Shown here: positions 1 through 8,116 of the stretch, piece after piece
Numbering within the stretch: the first letter of the stretch is position 1
How the letters are laid out: each line of letters opens with the position of its first letter
Made by a program: the position numbers and the translations under genes
The notes under the pieces: model-generated
Told to the model about the DNA's origin: nothing
What the model saw: the letters and a program-made list of their open reading frames with translations, nothing else
Database searches by the model: none
Source of the DNA: a virus
IMG/VR virus record: IMGVR_UViG_3300025131_000311
Span: 1 to 28,310 of that record
Length of the DNA stretch: 28,310 bases
Direction: 5' to 3' (one strand)

Positions 1-14
1 AAAAAGGAGATAAT

Positions 15-917
15 ATGGCAGAAGAACAAGGTAACCCTGAGATAGGTATGCAAGCAGATTCATTTGAAGCTGCAGAAGCACAGACCGATACAGGCTCCTC
101 TGATTTTTTCGACCAACTCGAAAATGAAGTTAATGGTGGGATCATAGATAACACTGAGGTAACCCAAAATCAAACAAGTGGCTCCGAACAGGTAACCCAC
201 GTACAACACGATGATGGCTCCGATAACGTGGTACAGTCTTCAAATGACAGCACAGACTGGAAAAAAAGATACGAAGATAGTAGTAGAGAAGCTGTCCGCT
301 TATCAGAACAGTACAAAGATGTTGAACCTTTTGTGCCAGTTCTACAAGCGATGAAGAACGATAGTGGATTAGTAGATCATGTTAGGAACTATTTGGTGAA
401 TGGTGGTGAACCAGAAAAATCAATTCAAGATCATCTTGGTCTTGGAGAAGATTTTATGTTCGACCAACAGGAAGCGATGACAGAACCTGATTCTGATAGT
501 GCTAAACTAATGAATGCTCATGTAGACAGGATGGTACAAGGCAGAGTTGGACAGATGATCCAAGCTGAAAAGCAAAGGGCTCAACAAGTCCAGCAAGCCA
601 ATGCCAGAGTGACTGAAGAGCAGGAATTTAGAAAAAGAAATAGCATGTCAGATAAAGATTTTGAAACATTCAAAGCTAAGGCTCAGGAGCATGTAATGAC
701 ATTAGACGATGTTAATTATTTGTTAAACCGTGGCCAGAACAATGAGAATGTTGCAAACTCTGCAAAGAAGGATATGTTAAACCAAATGAAAAATGTCCGA
801 AATATGCCTACATCCGCATCGGGAGCAAACAATCAAGATCCAGGAAGATCAGAGTCAGACGAAGTGTTTGATGCGATAAAGGGTCTTGATGATGGTGTTG
901 ATAACCTGTTTGGTTAG
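15..917 (+). CDS. Putative capsid scaffolding protein
   Basis: A 300-aa, strongly acidic and Gln/Asn-rich protein with no hydrophobic core or signal peptide. It has a disordered N-terminal third (about residues 1-80) and charged helical stretches at about 80-110 and 170-235. The 170-235 stretch is rich in Gln, Arg and Glu and likely forms a coiled coil. The C-terminus is acidic (EVFDAIKGLDDGVDNLFG). Size, composition and position directly before the major capsid gene fit a scaffold that directs procapsid assembly and is then lost. The start is supported by an AAGGAGAT Shine-Dalgarno at 4-11. The stop is TAG. Function is inferred from gene order and composition, since scaffolds share little sequence. 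It could instead be an unrelated head-assembly protein. Confidence 0.6.
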   Translation: MAEEQGNPEIGMQADSFEAAEAQTDTGSSDFFDQLENEVNGGIIDNTEVTQNQTSGSEQVTHVQHDDGSDNVVQSSNDSTDWKKRYEDSSREAVRLSEQYKDVEPFVPVLQAMKNDSGLVDHVRNYLVNGGEPEKSIQDHLGLGEDFMFDQQEAMTEPDSDSAKLMNAHVDRMVQGRVGQMIQAEKQRAQQVQQANARVTEEQEFRKRNSMSDKDFETFKAKAQEHVMTLDDVNYLLNRGQNNENVANSAKKDMLNQMKNVRNMPTSASGANNQDPGRSESDEVFDAIKGLDDGVDNLFG

Positions 918-948
918 GCTTATATAAAATTTATGTAGTCTATCCGAA

Positions 949-964
949 CTTAATCCTAATTAAG
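949..964 (+). promoter_or_regulatory. Small hairpin overlapping the capsid gene ribosome binding site
   Basis: CTTAAT at 949-954 and ATTAAG at 959-964 are perfect inverse complements around a 4-base loop. The 3' arm overlaps the first bases of the AAGGAG Shine-Dalgarno (962-967) of the major capsid gene. An all-AT-rich 6-bp stem is weak, so any effect on translation would be mild. It may be chance. Confidence 0.25.
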
Positions 965-975
965 GAGATAGACAA

Positions 976-2568
976 ATGGCGGATATTCTTAACGTAACCG
1001 GGAGTAATTATACTTCCGAGCCTACGGTTCAAAGAGGATCGGCTGCTGCTACAGGTGCCCTTCGGAGAAAATATAACTTCGGAGATAAGGTATCTGAATT
1101 AGCATTAGCACAAGATCCATTCTTTCGATTTGTAAGCATGGTTTCTAAGAAACCAACAGATGACCCGACTTTCAAATTTACTGAAAAGCGGTCTTCTTAC
1201 ACCAAAAGATATGCATATCTATCCGATTATAGCAGTTCTGCTATATCGTCACCGGCAACTGATGTAACATCAGCTGCCCCAGACCCATCGGCTGGAGATG
1301 TATATTCTTTTAGTTTTTTCACAGACTATAATAATAATGGTAACAACCAGAATATTTATGGTCAAACAATAAGTCTTGCTGAAGGAGTTCTAGGTACCCA
1401 ACCTTTGTTCTTTATTCCAGGACAAATTGTAAAAATACCAGTAGGTGCAACAAGTACTCTAAATAACTTGGGATCTGAATTAACTAACTATACTTTATGG
1501 AAAGTTAATTCTGTAGATCTTGATACATATGGATCAGCTGCAACAGCTAATAGTGCAACTGTTAATAAGGCTATTGTTAATGCGACATGTGTAAAAGCAC
1601 CTGCAACTTGTAACTTTATGCAGGCTACTACAACTAGTTCAACTATTGGTAATGGTGAAGCTGGATTGGGGCATGCCTCTACATTAGCATCTAAATCTCA
1701 GTCTCAAGAAGATCTTGAGCCTTTTAAATGCTATGTAGTTGGTACTGCTTTTGCTGCTGGTTCTGGTTATCCAGAAACTTGGCAAGATCAGCCTTATAGT
1801 ACTTCAACCGGTCAAACTCAGATATTCAAAACATCTGCAGTTATGAATAATACTGATCGTGCAACTGTATTGAAGTATGAAGGTAACGAATGGGCACGTA
1901 TCTGGAAAGAGAAGCTCATTGAACATAAATGGGATATTGAAAATGCACTTCTATTTGGTAATCAAAGTTCTACTTATAATACCACTGAAGGTGCAGTAAA
2001 CTTTATTTCTACTTATGGAAATACTTTCAGTTTAACATTGGCAAGCAAATCTCAAGATGCATTTCTTGATGATATGTCAGCTTTGTTAGATCCAAGATAT
2101 AATAATGCTACATCAACTGTATTCTTCTGTCAGACAGCAGTTTACAATTGGTTGCATAAACTATCTGGATACTTTGCAAATAATATTGGTATGGTAGTTC
2201 CTGGCAAAGGTAATACTACTGGTTCTCCAGGAGTAGGAAACGATGCTGGAAATGGCTATGCTAGTTTTGCAGTAAGTGGCAGAAAGAAAGTATTTGGTGT
2301 TGATATTACAACAATCTCAACTGTATATGGTGACATGAATATTGCACGTAATGTGCATCTTGATGGAACTACAGTTAAGATGTTAGGTATTAATATGAAA
2401 TATTGTGCTTATCGTCCATTGGTTGGAAATGGCATTAACAGAGATACCGGAATCTACGTAGGAGTTCAGACTTTAGAGAACTCAGGAGTCGACCGTAGAG
2501 TGGATCAAATACTAACAGAAGCGGGGATGGAATGGTCTTGTCCTGAAACCCACGCTATCTGGACATAA
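976..2568 (+). CDS. Major capsid protein
   Basis: A 530-aa protein expected to form the icosahedral shell. The N-terminal region has KYNFGDKVSELALAQDPFF (about residues 33-51), then KKPTDDPTFKFTEKR at about 58-72. This layout resembles, from memory, coat proteins of uncultured marine phages and SU10-type coat proteins with an HK97-like fold. A central helical stretch, EWARIWKEKLIEHKWDIENA (about 303-322), looks like a spine-helix region. The middle (about 110-250) is rich in Ser, Thr, Asn and Ala. A strong AAGGAGAT Shine-Dalgarno lies 5 bases upstream. The gene sits between the scaffold-like and decoration-like genes, the usual head-operon order. The capsid role is fairly secure; the exact family is not. 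Confidence 0.8.
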   Translation: MADILNVTGSNYTSEPTVQRGSAAATGALRRKYNFGDKVSELALAQDPFFRFVSMVSKKPTDDPTFKFTEKRSSYTKRYAYLSDYSSSAISSPATDVTSAAPDPSAGDVYSFSFFTDYNNNGNNQNIYGQTISLAEGVLGTQPLFFIPGQIVKIPVGATSTLNNLGSELTNYTLWKVNSVDLDTYGSAATANSATVNKAIVNATCVKAPATCNFMQATTTSSTIGNGEAGLGHASTLASKSQSQEDLEPFKCYVVGTAFAAGSGYPETWQDQPYSTSTGQTQIFKTSAVMNNTDRATVLKYEGNEWARIWKEKLIEHKWDIENALLFGNQSSTYNTTEGAVNFISTYGNTFSLTLASKSQDAFLDDMSALLDPRYNNATSTVFFCQTAVYNWLHKLSGYFANNIGMVVPGKGNTTGSPGVGNDAGNGYASFAVSGRKKVFGVDITTISTVYGDMNIARNVHLDGTTVKMLGINMKYCAYRPLVGNGINRDTGIYVGVQTLENSGVDRRVDQILTEAGMEWSCPETHAIWT

Positions 2569-2579
2569 GGAGATAAATC

Positions 2580-3101
2580 ATGGCAAATCCATTATATGGA
2601 CAAAATAAGTCTGACAATGCTGTAGACTTTGCTTTAAATGCAAGTAGCGGTCAATCGTTTAGTACTGTTGTAGTTGCTGGTGATAATGCTCAGTATGGCA
2701 CAGCAGCAGCTCCTATGGGTAAATCTCATATGAACAGAACAATAGTTCAGGGACATACCAATGGTCTTGATCTTTGGCTTCCGTCTATTGATGCTACTGA
2801 TGCTGGTTTATGGCTTCAGATAATATCAGGAGTAACTAATGGTGGTGCATCTACTGTTATTACTGCTGCTTCTGGAGACCTGCTAGTAGGCAATACTATA
2901 TGGACAAAGGCAACTGATGCTGTAGCTAATGCTGCTTACTTTGCAGCTGATGGCTCTGATGACCTTATATTTACTTGGGATGGTACAACTACAGGTGGTT
3001 TGATTGGTAGTGAAGTATTTATTCAGGCAAATAAAGATGGTTATTGGTTTGTAAAATCAGTAGCTAATGGAAGTGGTTCAGCAGCTACTCCATTTAGTTA
3101 A
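2580..3101 (+). CDS. Probable head decoration or minor capsid protein
   Basis: A 173-aa protein, rich in Gly, Ala, Ser and Thr with alternating hydrophobic residues, that looks all-beta. It has no signal peptide or membrane segment. The N-terminal half contains AAPMGKSHMNRTIVQGHTNG (about 46-65). The C-terminal half has beta-like segments ending in EVFIQANKDGYWFVKSVANG. It starts 11 bases after the capsid stop with a strong AAGGAGAT Shine-Dalgarno, so it should be made in large amounts with the capsid protein. Position and amount point to a decoration protein on the capsid surface. No family was recognised. It could be a minor head component or a head-completion protein. Confidence 0.5.
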   Translation: MANPLYGQNKSDNAVDFALNASSGQSFSTVVVAGDNAQYGTAAAPMGKSHMNRTIVQGHTNGLDLWLPSIDATDAGLWLQIISGVTNGGASTVITAASGDLLVGNTIWTKATDAVANAAYFAADGSDDLIFTWDGTTTGGLIGSEVFIQANKDGYWFVKSVANGSGSAATPFS

Positions 3102-3120
3102 GAATAACTAACTAAAATAA

Positions 3121-3170
3121 TACCTGCCCCCTCTATTGAGATATGGGGTCTCTTCTAGAGGGGGTGGGTA
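3121..3170 (+). terminator. Long intergenic stem-loop after the head genes (terminator, attenuator or processing site)
   Basis: TACCTGCCCCCTCTA at 3121-3135 can pair with TAGAGGGGGTGGGTA at 3156-3170. The 15-bp stem has a perfect 9-bp core (3127-3135 with 3156-3164), two G-T wobbles, and an outer TACC/GGTA. The 20-base loop holds a further GAGA/TCTC stem (3138-3141 with 3149-3152). It occupies most of the gap between the decoration-like and neck genes. No U-tract follows (ccttagataagg), so a classical intrinsic terminator is doubtful. Partial attenuation, an RNase processing site or 3' protection of the capsid mRNA is equally plausible. Confidence 0.6.
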
Positions 3171-3189
3171 CCTTAGATAAGGAATATAA

Positions 3190-4950
3190 ATGGCCTTTAT
3201 AGACCAAGTACAAGATTTAACTTCGCTCACCGTTTCAGATAACGATGAGCTTTCCCAATTTTTAAAAGACGGTGTATTAGATGTTACTAATAGATGGCTT
3301 TCTATTAGGCCTCAAGATATAGAATTGTTTGGCAGGGAAAGTAGCGAAACAACATCTAATGCGTCTTTAAATTTAAATGGCGCAAGAATTATTAGCGTAA
3401 TAAGAGAAGATGGAACTAATAATCAATGGAGAAATTGTAGGAAAATATCACCTGCACTTCAATATGATGTGACAGATGTTGATAGTTTAAATTATGCATC
3501 TAAAATAAATCCTGCTTATATGATAGGAGATACTGGAAAGATTAGTGTATTCCCTACTCCAGGATCTGATCCTAATGCTTTTAAAGCTTATTATGTTAAT
3601 AAAGATCCAGTGAATAGTTCTGGTAGTGCATTAATCCATAGTCATGATGATATATTATATTTTCCAATAGATAAAGTTTATTTAGTAGTCATATATGCAG
3701 GGATGAAATTATTACAAGCTAATATGGGAGCTACAACAATTACTGATCTTTCAGTTACTGCAGTTCCACCTGATGCTCCCAGTGCTCCATCTTTTACAGT
3801 TACCACAATTACTGAGGATACAGTATCTGCTGGAAGTGTGGCTTCTGTAACCGTAGGTACTAGTACTTCTGTTGCTACAGTAGCTATAGCTGCTCCTTCA
3901 GTTCATTCTAATACAGTTCCTAGTTATGCAGATCAAAGCATACCAGTTGCAAGAGGTTCTTTTAATGATTATTGGGTCATCAGTGATTTTCCAGATAGTG
4001 ACCCAGGAGAATTAAGTGTTACCGCAGTGCCGCCTGATACTCCAGATGTACCTGAACTTACTGGAGTAGGTACAGCTCCTGCATATACAAAGCCATCACT
4101 ATCAAATGATGTTCAGAGTGCTATTACTACTTTTATAGATACAGATGAGGATGTTGAACTTGCTCAGGCAAAAATACAGCAGTTTCAAGCATCATTAGCT
4201 GAGTATCAGGCAGATATTCAGAATGAATTAAATGAATTTAATAAAGAAAATGTAGAGTTTCAGGCTACTATACAAAGAGAAGTTCAAGAAGATACTTTAA
4301 TTATTCAAAAATATCAGGCTGATTTAGCGGTATACCAAGCAGAAGTTGGATCACAGGTACAGGAGTATACTCAAAAACTTCAACGTTATACTACAGAATT
4401 AGGTACTGTTTTTCAAGCATGGCAAAAGACTGAATCAGATAATCTTCAGTTATTTCAAATTGAAATTCAAAATGAGTTGAATAATTTTAATGAAGCTAAT
4501 GCAGTCTATCAGGCAGCTTTAAAAGAAGAAGCTCAAAATTTACAAGTTGCAGCTGGTAGGGTGCAACAACAAGCTCAGATAGAAATACAAGAAGTATTAA
4601 AACAAGCTGATGTAGATATGACAGATGCTCAGAAAGAAGCTGACTTAAATCTTCAGGCTTCCATTCAGAATACAGCCAATGCTTTGAAGGCAGATATTGA
4701 AAGTAATGCAAAGACTCTAGAGAAAGATATACAGGAATATGCTAATACTCTTGGTAAATATGGAGCTGAAATACAAGCATATCAAGCAGAGGTTGGGACT
4801 CAAATACAAGAATATACGCAAAATTTACAAGCTGATGGTATGGGTTATCAATGGCTGCAGGATCAATATGCAAAACTAAAAGCTGAATATGATACAGCAT
4901 TTATGATAGCAGCACCTAAACAGCAGCCACAACAACAAGTGAGGGCATAA
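3190..4950 (+). CDS. Neck/tail structural protein with long coiled coil
   Basis: A 586-aa protein in three parts. Residues 1-185 form a globular domain opening with FIDQVQDLTSLTVSDNDELS and including INPAYMIGDTGKISVFP. A similar domain is known to me from structural proteins of uncultured marine phages (recollection, unverified). Residues about 186-300 are Ser/Thr/Val/Pro-rich and carry SVTAVPP-DxP twice (near 188 and 276), perhaps paired beta modules. Residues about 310-575 are a long coiled coil rich in Gln, Glu, Ala and Tyr, with internal repeats such as IQNELN(E/N)FN (near 342 and 425) and YQAEVG(S/T)Q(V/I)QEYTQ (near 380 and 528). The C-terminus is Gln-rich. A trimeric appendage anchored at the neck is likely. 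The Shine-Dalgarno is AAGGA, after the stem-loop. Confidence 0.6.
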   Translation: MAFIDQVQDLTSLTVSDNDELSQFLKDGVLDVTNRWLSIRPQDIELFGRESSETTSNASLNLNGARIISVIREDGTNNQWRNCRKISPALQYDVTDVDSLNYASKINPAYMIGDTGKISVFPTPGSDPNAFKAYYVNKDPVNSSGSALIHSHDDILYFPIDKVYLVVIYAGMKLLQANMGATTITDLSVTAVPPDAPSAPSFTVTTITEDTVSAGSVASVTVGTSTSVATVAIAAPSVHSNTVPSYADQSIPVARGSFNDYWVISDFPDSDPGELSVTAVPPDTPDVPELTGVGTAPAYTKPSLSNDVQSAITTFIDTDEDVELAQAKIQQFQASLAEYQADIQNELNEFNKENVEFQATIQREVQEDTLIIQKYQADLAVYQAEVGSQVQEYTQKLQRYTTELGTVFQAWQKTESDNLQLFQIEIQNELNNFNEANAVYQAALKEEAQNLQVAAGRVQQQAQIEIQEVLKQADVDMTDAQKEADLNLQASIQNTANALKADIESNAKTLEKDIQEYANTLGKYGAEIQAYQAEVGTQIQEYTQNLQADGMGYQWLQDQYAKLKAEYDTAFMIAAPKQQPQQQVRA

Positions 4951-5336
4951 TGGCAATTACCTATAAAGTAAGATATAAAAATCATTGCACACCACAGGCA
5001 CAAGTAATCTCTGGTGGTAGGTATTATTTAGATAGTGATTGTGGTAGGAAGTTGACAGGTGATTGTAGTACAGTTGCTAGTCTAACTACTACTGGTACTT
5101 ATGATGAAACTCTTGCTGTTACTGATTCTGCCTCATCCGCACTTACTAGTAGTCACGAATTTCTTTTTATAAAAAATACTGGTTCAACAGATGTTCAGGT
5201 AACTCTTAATAATAGTGATTATCATATATTGCTATCAGAAGGGGAAGCTTTTGCTTCAGAGATTGATACTAGTTCTGTTGTTAAGGTTAAGACAGGAAGC
5301 GGAACTTCAACAGTTGAATATTTTGTGAGTAAATAA
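4950..5336 (+). CDS. Small beta-rich virion-associated protein (domain shared with next gene)
   Basis: A 128-aa protein with no signal peptide. The C-terminal 60 residues read as a small beta-sandwich: FLFIKNTGSTDVQVTLNNSD, then LLSEGEAFASEID, then VKVKTG and VEYFVS. The next gene carries a diverged copy of the same pattern (FLYIKNTG, then IIPPGGSLCLRG, VYVKA and IEWIIA), so the two are probably paralogs. The ATG overlaps the previous stop as TAATG with only a weak GAGGG upstream, so it is probably translated by coupling. Its place between the neck protein and a tail fibre suggests a minor tail or fibre-base component, but no named family was recognised. Confidence 0.5.
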   Translation: MAITYKVRYKNHCTPQAQVISGGRYYLDSDCGRKLTGDCSTVASLTTTGTYDETLAVTDSASSALTSSHEFLFIKNTGSTDVQVTLNNSDYHILLSEGEAFASEIDTSSVVKVKTGSGTSTVEYFVSK

Positions 5337-5884
5337 TGGCAACTGATAGAAGAGTAATATTCGGTACATATGTAGTTCCAACCAGAATAGATACAATGGA
5401 AGAAGATTCTATATCTAAAACATCATTTTTAGGTGCAACTTCTAATGATACTTTAAGTAAAACTCTTGGAGGAAAAGGTTCTGCAGAAATAGATACTACA
5501 CAGTGGAATGATGCATGGACTTCAATGTTTCATACTCAAGTAAAGTGGGAAGACTTGGATGATACTGATAATGATACAGGAAATAGATGGGAAGATTCTC
5601 ACGAACCATGGAATGGAACTTTAACATTAGGAACAGGGGGTGTACAATTAACAGCAGATTCTACTAATTGCGGATTTTTATATATAAAGAATACTGGCAC
5701 AGCTAAGAATGCACTTGTATCCTTAACTGCGGAAAGTCCAGCCAATTATTATATGATAATTCCTCCAGGTGGAAGTCTATGTTTGAGAGGAAACCCAGGG
5801 TTTACATGTAGTGAAGTCTATGTTAAAGCATCTCATTCGGATGGAACTACAATAGAATGGATAATAGCACAATTAACGCCTTAA
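5336..5884 (+). CDS. Beta-rich virion-associated protein, paralog of preceding gene
   Basis: A 182-aa protein. The N-terminal 80 residues are polar and acidic, with TMEEDSISKTSFLGATSNDT and Trp-rich stretches (TQWNDAWTSMF, EPWNGTLTLG). The C-terminal part repeats the FLYIKNTG ... PPGGSLCLRG ... VYVKASHSDG ... IEWIIA pattern of the 128-aa protein upstream, consistent with tandem duplication followed by a new N-terminal extension. It starts by TAATG overlap with no good Shine-Dalgarno, and ends 15 bases before the tail-fibre gene. It is likely a virion component near the tail. Function is unknown. Confidence 0.5.
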   Translation: MATDRRVIFGTYVVPTRIDTMEEDSISKTSFLGATSNDTLSKTLGGKGSAEIDTTQWNDAWTSMFHTQVKWEDLDDTDNDTGNRWEDSHEPWNGTLTLGTGGVQLTADSTNCGFLYIKNTGTAKNALVSLTAESPANYYMIIPPGGSLCLRGNPGFTCSEVYVKASHSDGTTIEWIIAQLTP

Positions 5885-5899
5885 TAGGGAGATACTGAA

Positions 5900-7594
5900 A
5901 TGGCAACTTTAACAGGGCAAACAATAGCAGATACATATCTTACATTATTAAGATTATCATCTGCAACTATAGGTGCAGATAGTAGTGCAAAATATATACA
6001 TGATGCTGCGGATACAGCATCTGCACTTTCAATAAGTACAACTAAAGTCGGTATTGGAACTGCCGCACCAAATGCCGATACTTTGCTACATACAAAGACA
6101 TCTAGCACAACTACAAATAGATTGGCAATTGAAAGTAATGATATATTTCTTGTGGCGTTTGTAGAGGATGCAGATTTATGTGGACTGTATTGGAAAGATG
6201 GTGCCGCTTTCCAAATTGGACAATCATCAGTTATTGGTGGTTCAGGATATGATGCGAGAGTAGCTATTTTAGATGGTGGCAATGTTGGTATTGGAGTTAC
6301 TGATCCAGATGCAGCACTTGAGGTATTTAATACAGGTACTCAATTAAAGTTATCTTATGATGCAACTGACTTTTGTACTTTTGCAGTTGACACTAACCAT
6401 GATATAACAATTACACCATCATCAACTGGTCAGATAAAATTGAAACCAACCACAGATTCTGTAGATTTCTTTCAGGTGTTGGATGCTGATGCTGGAACTC
6501 CAATATTAAATGTAGATTCTACAAATGAAAGAGTCGGTATTGGGACTGCTGCGCCAGCTGGGTTACTTGATATATCTTCAGATGGTACAACTGCCGACTA
6601 TACGGCACTGGCTTTTGCTTCAGGGCAACTAAGACTAACAAATTCAACTGATCCAGCTGATGATACAAAAAGATATGCAGCTATAACTTTTGCCCAAAGG
6701 GATGATGAGGTTGCAAGAATAGTTTCAAAGATGAATAAAAACTCTAGTTCAGCTGACACTTATGGTGATTTAAGATTTTTAACAAAAGGAGATGGTGACG
6801 CAGCTTTAACTGAAAGGATGACAATATTAGAAGATGGCAATGTCGGTATTGGGGCTGCTGCACCCACAAAACCTCTATGTTTTGGTAGTTCTGCTGTAGG
6901 ACATGGTATGACAGCTGATTTTGCTACGACTATTTATGGGGCTCTTGGGCTTGCCCATGCTACGGCTGGTGGTTTAAAAATTGAAGGATATAGGGATGCT
7001 GATGGTGATGGCGAGGGAGCTGTACTTATAAAAGGTGCTCTTGGCGAGGCTGCCGTGGATACCACAGCCACAGGATCAGGTGGTATAATATTTCTCCAAG
7101 CTGATATTAAATCAAGTAATACTACTGGGACTGCTGCTACTGATGCAAATCTGATGACAATTAGAACTGGCAGTACTACACGCTTTATATTTAAGGAACC
7201 TGGGGAGTTACATTGTGATGGAGGTGCTGATTCAACTTATGATGGATACAATGATGCTCATCTTGTAAGAGCTTTTGATCTTTCTAGAAGTGGTAAAGGA
7301 TTTATAGAGAATCAGTTTGATAAATTTGTTGAGTATAACCATGAAAAACTTGCAGAGCTAAAACTTGTTGGAAGAGAAGAAGATGGTACTCCAAATCATT
7401 TTATAAATGTTACTGGAATGCAAAGACTTCATAATGGTGCAATTTGGCAACAGTATACGGAGATGCAAAAGATGAAAGAACTTATATATGATACAATGGT
7501 AGAATTTATAGGTGAGGAGAGGGCGATGGATAAGTTAAATGAGCATGATATAGCTTTAATAGATAACGGTAATCAACCAAGGAGAATCAAGTAA
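5900..7594 (+). CDS. Tail fibre with VGIG repeats
   Basis: A 564-aa fibre-like protein with four (N/K/R)VGIG(T/V/A)xxP motifs near residues 49, 130, 212 and 314. Such repeats are typical of trimeric phage fibres and of proteins carrying intramolecular chaperones. The shaft is Ser/Thr/Asp/Ala-rich. The last 103 residues (from 462) switch to a charged helical domain with GKGFIENQFDKFVEYN and NVTGMQRLHNGAIWQ (503-517). From memory this ending recurs at the C-terminus of predicted phage fibres and may drive trimer folding. The Ser-Asp-x-Arg-Leu-Lys signature of peptidase S74 is absent. The Shine-Dalgarno is GGGAGAT. A receptor-binding or side-fibre role is likely. Confidence 0.7.
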   Translation: MATLTGQTIADTYLTLLRLSSATIGADSSAKYIHDAADTASALSISTTKVGIGTAAPNADTLLHTKTSSTTTNRLAIESNDIFLVAFVEDADLCGLYWKDGAAFQIGQSSVIGGSGYDARVAILDGGNVGIGVTDPDAALEVFNTGTQLKLSYDATDFCTFAVDTNHDITITPSSTGQIKLKPTTDSVDFFQVLDADAGTPILNVDSTNERVGIGTAAPAGLLDISSDGTTADYTALAFASGQLRLTNSTDPADDTKRYAAITFAQRDDEVARIVSKMNKNSSSADTYGDLRFLTKGDGDAALTERMTILEDGNVGIGAAAPTKPLCFGSSAVGHGMTADFATTIYGALGLAHATAGGLKIEGYRDADGDGEGAVLIKGALGEAAVDTTATGSGGIIFLQADIKSSNTTGTAATDANLMTIRTGSTTRFIFKEPGELHCDGGADSTYDGYNDAHLVRAFDLSRSGKGFIENQFDKFVEYNHEKLAELKLVGREEDGTPNHFINVTGMQRLHNGAIWQQYTEMQKMKELIYDTMVEFIGEERAMDKLNEHDIALIDNGNQPRRIK

Positions 7595-7845
7595 TGTCTA
7601 AAAATAAGACAAAAGAACAAACGCTAGCAAATCCGAAAGGAAAAACAGTAGAGGAGCTGAAAGAAATAGTTAAAACTCTACAAACACAACTTAATGAACA
7701 TCAGAGATTAGCTACTCACCATCAGACGATGGCAACTAAAGCTCAGGGAGCCTTAGAAGTAACTCTCCAAATGATTCCAAAGGAGGAAGTGGAAGAGATG
7801 ATAGTTGAAGAGAATAAGGAAAATGGAGAAGTAGTTGAAGGTTAA
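7594..7845 (+). CDS. Short coiled-coil protein of unknown role
   Basis: An 83-aa hydrophilic protein with a Lys/Glu-rich N-terminus, a predicted coiled coil at about residues 18-60 (VEELKEIVKTLQTQLNEHQ and on), and an acidic tail (EEMIVEENKENGEVVEG). The ATG overlaps the fibre stop as TAATG with a strong AAGGAG 9-10 bases upstream. It overlaps the next gene by 11 bases. Position right after a fibre suggests a fibre-assembly chaperone or small structural partner, but nothing in the sequence proves it. Confidence 0.45.
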   Translation: MSKNKTKEQTLANPKGKTVEELKEIVKTLQTQLNEHQRLATHHQTMATKAQGALEVTLQMIPKEEVEEMIVEENKENGEVVEG

Positions 7846-8116
7846 AGAGATTATGGAAAGGGCAGGCACGACTCAAACGGGTCGTGCTGTCGCCTATATA
7901 AAGGATGCTTTAGATGAGATGAATATCTTATCTGAGACACATATTACTACTCAGCGTATGGATATTAATGCAAATCAACGTTTTTATTCTGTTCCAAATG
8001 ATTGTTTAAAGATACTTGATATTCGCTGTAAAAGCCATAATAATGAAAATAGTAAGTATAGATCTATTTCAAGATCTATATATGAACCTGCAATAGTGGA
8101 TGAAGATGGCAACTAA
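7835..8116 (+). CDS. Head-tail adaptor-like protein, N-terminal part
   Basis: A 93-aa product that looks like the N-terminal domain of a phage adaptor or tail-completion protein: KVKEIMERAGTTQTGRAVAY, then IKDALDEMN, INANQRFYSVPNDCLKILDI and a C-terminal YRSISRSIYEPAIVDEDGN. Such domains normally continue into a second half within one protein (recollection of marine-phage relatives). Here a TAA ends the frame and the continuation lies at 8100-9161, one frame away. The start is taken as TTG at 7835, because GGAG lies about 7 bases upstream and homolog-like sequence begins there; ATG at 7853 is the alternative. Expected to act between portal and tail. Either a true two-gene arrangement or a frameshifted gene. 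Confidence 0.55.
   Translation: MKVKEIMERAGTTQTGRAVAYIKDALDEMNILSETHITTQRMDINANQRFYSVPNDCLKILDIRCKSHNNENSKYRSISRSIYEPAIVDEDGN

Noticed and set aside
918-945. T4-type late promoter (TATAAATA-like) in the TTATATAAAATTTATG stretch
   Set aside because: It does not match the consensus, and such AT-rich words are expected by chance here; no repeated promoter-like word was found across the other intergenic gaps.
5881-6282. Minus-strand ORF of 133 codons over the tail fibre
   Set aside because: Lies opposite the well-supported VGIG-repeat fibre; no recognisable protein features and no operon partner.
5900-7594. Peptidase S74 intramolecular chaperone at the fibre C-terminus
   Set aside because: VGIG repeats often precede S74, but the Ser-Asp-x-Arg-Leu-Lys signature and catalytic Ser/Lys arrangement are not present; the C-terminal domain is of another type.
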